Source of the DNA: Zhaonella formicivorans
Lineage (GTDB): Bacteria; Bacillota; DUOV01; Zhaonellaceae
Assembly: GCF_004353525.1 (NCBI RefSeq)
Contig: NZ_CP085524.1
Span: forward strand, 2,997,001 to 3,061,000
Direction of reading: 5' to 3'
Length of the DNA stretch: 64,000 bases
Positions 61,306-64,000 of this stretch are shown one piece after another (positions within the stretch are counted from its first letter, which is position 1; each line of letters starts with the position of its first letter). The notes beneath the pieces are model-generated. The model did not search any database and had not been told where the DNA came from. It was given only the letters and a program-made list of their open reading frames with translations. The position numbers and the translations under genes were made by a program.

Positions 61306-62820
61306 ATGTCAATTGATGTCGAAAGATTAGAGCAGTATGTGACATTTCATTTAGCCGGAGAACGGTATGGGATACCTATAAACAAGGTCCAGGAGATTAT
61401 CAGGCTTCCTGAGATCACTAAAGTGCCGCAGGCGCCCGAATACGTAGAAGGACTGGCAAATTTGCGGGGCATGATTGTGACAGTAATCAACGGAAGGCTG
61501 AAATTTAACCTTCTGACTAAAGAACATGATGAAGATACCCGGGTAATTATTCTGGCCCTTGATAACAGGACCGCCGGTTATATAGTAGATTCAATCTCGG
61601 AGGTGATCTCCGTTGCCCAAAATGAGATTGAAAATGTCCCAGAGGATTTGCCTAACAATGGATGCCTTTCAGGTTTAATCCGCAGCGAAAAAGGGGTCAT
61701 ACTTCTGCTGGATGCCGAGAAGCTGGTAGGTAGCAGCTATGAGGCAAAATGGAAAACAAAAGAAGAAAATGTTAGTGACAAAAGAAATCTGGCCGGGGAA
61801 AAGCAGGAATTGTCTGAAGAACGGCAACTGGTGAGTTTTAACGTAGGCAGTGAAGAGTACGCCCTGGATATTGCCCACGTGCAGGAAATTGTAGGGTATC
61901 CGGAAAGCTTAAGCACAGTCCCCACATTTCCTTATTATGCCCAAGGGATAATGGTTTTACGGGAGAGCATGCTTCCTGTCGTGAGTTTGGCAAAACTTAT
62001 CGGAGCCGGTGAGGCGGAAGATAAGACAAGAAGCAGGGTAGTAGTGCTGACCAGCGGCGGTAACTCGGCCGGCCTGGGTATGAGCGTTGACAGTGTTTCC
62101 GAGGTTTTGCGGGTGCGGGAAGACTCTATCGGGGAACTCCCCGAATACCTTGTGGGGAGCGGCAACATTAAACTCACCGGCGTGTGCAAACTGGACGGAG
62201 GCAAAAGGCTTGTCTACCTTCTTGACCCTGATTTTCTGTTAAGCCTTAATGATGTAAAACTGGTCTCGCAAAAAAACGATGGGGAGGCAAATTTTAAGCT
62301 ACAAGAGGCAAGTGATCATGAAGGCCAATTCATAGTTTTTAAACTTGCCGGTCAAGTGTTTATGACTGAAATATCCTCGGTACGGGAAATCCTCAATGTT
62401 CCTGAAATCTTTGCCGTACCGCAAGCGCCCGGCTTTGTGGAAGGTGTGATCAATATCAGGGGAAGGATTATTCCTGTAGTTGATTTGAGGAGGCGCCTTG
62501 ACCTAGGCTATTTGGAGCGGGAAGAGCAAAACAGAATAGTCGTGGTGGAGTTAGATGGCAGTTTAACAGGATTTATCGTAGATGCGGTAAAGGAAGTGAA
62601 AAAAATTCCTTTGGCTAATATCGAGCCACCCGACGTCTTGAGTGGAGTAGGCTTAGACTTTGCTCATGTGGTGGGCATAGCAAAACTTAACGCAGAGGGA
62701 CTGATAGCAATGGTATTAGACCTAAAATGCCTGCTAAGCGGTTTCGAACGAAAAATCCTTTCCTCATTAACGAGGGAGGGAGAAAAAGGTGAAGTCGAAA
62801 ATCCGGGTGTTGTTAGCTGA
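61306..62820 (+). CDS. CheW-like coupling protein with three CheW domains
   Basis: A 504-residue protein of three tandem CheW domains: about 8-150 (QYVTFHLAGERYGIPINKVQEIIRLPEITKVPQAP), about 172-330 (QLVSFNVGSEEYALDIAHVQEIVGYPE) and about 343-490 (QFIVFKLAGQVFMTEISSVREILNVPEIFAVPQAP). Domains 1 and 3 keep the usual NLRG/NIRGRI surface; domain 2 is more divergent (VLRESMLPVVSL). CheW normally links receptors to CheA. A triple scaffold could bridge several receptors or stabilise arrays. It lies 22 bases behind the receptor and overlaps cheB by 32 bases. Confidence 0.94.
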   Translation: MSIDVERLEQYVTFHLAGERYGIPINKVQEIIRLPEITKVPQAPEYVEGLANLRGMIVTVINGRLKFNLLTKEHDEDTRVIILALDNRTAGYIVDSISEVISVAQNEIENVPEDLPNNGCLSGLIRSEKGVILLLDAEKLVGSSYEAKWKTKEENVSDKRNLAGEKQELSEERQLVSFNVGSEEYALDIAHVQEIVGYPESLSTVPTFPYYAQGIMVLRESMLPVVSLAKLIGAGEAEDKTRSRVVVLTSGGNSAGLGMSVDSVSEVLRVREDSIGELPEYLVGSGNIKLTGVCKLDGGKRLVYLLDPDFLLSLNDVKLVSQKNDGEANFKLQEASDHEGQFIVFKLAGQVFMTEISSVREILNVPEIFAVPQAPGFVEGVINIRGRIIPVVDLRRRLDLGYLEREEQNRIVVVELDGSLTGFIVDAVKEVKKIPLANIEPPDVLSGVGLDFAHVVGIAKLNAEGLIAMVLDLKCLLSGFERKILSSLTREGEKGEVENPGVVS

Positions 62821-63835
62821 TGATTCGGCGCTGATGAGGAAATATATCAAAGAAATATTGGAGCAAGACCCTCAGCTGGAGGTTGTTGCCCTGGCCAGGG
62901 ATGGAGAAGAAGTAGTGGGGTATGCAAGGGAGACCCGGCCTGATGTGATCACCATGGATATTAACATGCCTAAAATGGACGGCCTCACTGCCCTGCAGTA
63001 CATTATGAACACCACCCCCTGCCCTGTTGTAATACTCTCGTCACTGGCCAAAAAAGGAGAGTTGGTGACTTTTGAGGCTTTGGAGCTGGGAGCGGTGGAT
63101 TATATCGCCAAACCCGACGGCACAGTCTCCTTGGAAATTAATAAAATTGCCGATGAAATCAGAAGAAAGGTAAAAGCGGCGGCTCAGGCCAATCTCAGGG
63201 CCGCCGTGCGTACCTTGCAAAAGACCGAAGCAAAGGCTGCACACAGTTTCTCCCGCGGAAAGAATAAATTGGTAGTGATAGGTGTTTCCACCGGGGGACC
63301 GAAGACACTGTCGGAAATACTTCCCATGTTGCCTAGAGATTTTCCCGCCCCAATTTTAGTTGTACAGCACATGCCAAGCAATTTTACCGCCTCTTTTGCC
63401 AGTCGCTTAAATTCCATCTGCCGGTTACAGGTTGCGGAAGCCAAGGACAGGCAGGAAATTAATCAGGGTTGCATCCTTGTTGCCCCGGGTGATTTGCACT
63501 TAAAGGTTGAAAGGAAGCTGAACGGTAAGCTCATGGCACGGATCACCAAAGAACCGAGCGGGACCCTTTTTCGCCCATCGGTTGATGTCACCATGGAATC
63601 AGCGCTGAAAGTGGCGGGAAGAGATTTAGTTGGGGTACTCCTTACGGGCATGGGAGATGACGGGGCAAACGCCATGGTGAAGATTAAAAATAGTGGAGGA
63701 AAAACCATAGTTGAGTCCAGTGAGACGGCAATTGTCTGGGGAATGCCTAAAGAAGCGCTAAACCGCGGGGGGGCAGAAGTTGTGGCTCCCTCCTACAAGA
63801 TTGCCGAAGAAATTATAAAAGCAGTAACCATATAA
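62789..63835 (+). CDS. cheB: Protein-glutamate methylesterase/deamidase CheB
   Basis: Response regulator that removes methyl groups from receptors. The receiver domain (1-125) has DDSALMRK and the phosphoacceptor Asp57 in ITMDINMPKMDG. The effector domain (about 155-348) has the catalytic triad: Ser167 (GVSTGGPKT), His194 (VQHMPSNFT) and the aspartate of GMGDDGANAM. At 348 residues it is full length. The GTG start overlaps the CheW-like gene by 32 bases, behind GAGGGAG, so the two are coupled. Confidence 0.97.
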   Translation: MKSKIRVLLADDSALMRKYIKEILEQDPQLEVVALARDGEEVVGYARETRPDVITMDINMPKMDGLTALQYIMNTTPCPVVILSSLAKKGELVTFEALELGAVDYIAKPDGTVSLEINKIADEIRRKVKAAAQANLRAAVRTLQKTEAKAAHSFSRGKNKLVVIGVSTGGPKTLSEILPMLPRDFPAPILVVQHMPSNFTASFASRLNSICRLQVAEAKDRQEINQGCILVAPGDLHLKVERKLNGKLMARITKEPSGTLFRPSVDVTMESALKVAGRDLVGVLLTGMGDDGANAMVKIKNSGGKTIVESSETAIVWGMPKEALNRGGAEVVAPSYKIAEEIIKAVTI

Positions 63836-63877
63836 TGCAAAGGTGAAAGTACTACCTTGGCAATAAGGAGTTAAATA

Positions 63878-64000
63878 ATGAATTTAGAAGAATTTGAGAT
63901 CTTTCAGGAGATTATCTACAAAAAAACCGGTATTCTCTTTGAAACGAAAAAGCTTTATTATGTAGAGCGCAGGATTAAAGAGCGAATGAAATATCATAAC
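63878..64000 (+). CDS. cheR: Chemotaxis methyltransferase CheR, N-terminal part (3' end outside window)
   Basis: The first 41 residues are visible: MNLEEFEIFQEIIYKKTGIL, followed by YYVERRIKERMKYHN. This matches the CheR N-terminal all-helical domain, whose basic helix (VERRIKERM) contacts the receptor. ATG at 63878 follows AAGGAG by seven bases. Placement after cheB supports the assignment. The SAM-binding domain lies outside the window. Confidence 0.85.
   Translation, partial: MNLEEFEIFQEIIYKKTGILFETKKLYYVERRIKERMKYHN

Noticed and set aside
1-64000. tRNA, rRNA, CRISPR array, prophage or transposase genes
   Set aside because: I looked for them by eye on both strands and found no convincing case; a tRNA scan would settle it.

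Overview
The window looks like a chromosomal segment from an anaerobic Gram-positive bacterium of the Clostridia, probably a Peptococcaceae or Thermincola-like lineage. The evidence is indirect: strong GGAGG ribosome-binding sites with frequent GTG and TTG starts, a CwlD-type amidase, Firmicute-type SpeA, ThiC, PurF and arginine genes, a PAS/LuxR regulator beside indolepyruvate:ferredoxin oxidoreductase, BadF-type activases, and a six-haem c-type cytochrome lipoprotein beside cytochrome bd genes. No rRNA, tRNA, CRISPR array, phage gene or transposase gene was seen. Almost all of the window is ordinary chromosome; the unusual material lies in gene fusions, small overlooked ORFs, and non-coding repeats and structures.

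Layout. 1-1792: the end of a chemotaxis receptor, a cell-wall amidase and a DNA-repair methyltransferase. 1945-4371: an AmmeMemoRadiSam pair whose first protein is a fusion. 4372-11706: plsC, an Rrf2 regulator, then cydAB and cydDC, with repeated operator-like sites around the regulator and cydA. 11878-15358: an M29 aminopeptidase, a PrdX-like editing protein, two small proteins, a decayed transporter and a DUF1638 protein. 15673-16987: speD and pdaD for polyamines. 17097-20128: a TPP riboswitch, thiC and purF. 20304-28525: arginine biosynthesis (argC, a 53-residue ORF, argJ, argB, argD, argG, argH), with repeat elements in the gaps. 28588-33000: a possible structured RNA, an AlkD-like repair protein, a macro-domain protein and two Nudix hydrolases. 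33142-37775: an unknown protein, glnS, a DUF1294 protein, the six-haem lipoprotein and an ECF transporter S component. 37989-44389: a sodium:solute symporter, paaK, iorA, iorB and a PAS-GAF-LuxR regulator, suggesting aryl-acid metabolism. 44598-50743: a cyanase, then a minus-strand cluster of PucR regulator, duplicated membrane protein, amidohydrolase and M20 deacylase. 51064-55756: an ECF sigma/anti-sigma pair, a half-size EamA transporter, speA and a VanW-family protein. 55868-59047: a fused activase-associated protein with its BadF-type ATPase. 59255-64000: a chemotaxis operon with a double-signalling-domain receptor, a triple CheW, CheB and the start of CheR.

How the genes fit together. 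cydAB makes the oxidase and cydDC the thiol exporter needed for its assembly; the upstream Rrf2 protein is a natural candidate for control. ThiC and PurF sit behind one TPP riboswitch; PurF starts the route to AIR, the substrate of ThiC. SpeD and two unrelated arginine decarboxylases (PdaD, SpeA) feed polyamine synthesis. IorAB and PaaK interconvert arylpyruvates, arylacetyl-CoA and arylacetates. The most plausible undescribed systems are the minus-strand permease/amidohydrolase/deacylase cluster, the fused AmmeMemo protein with its radical SAM partner, and the chemotaxis module built from duplicated signalling domains. Products are assigned from recognisable motifs and remembered family features, without database searches.
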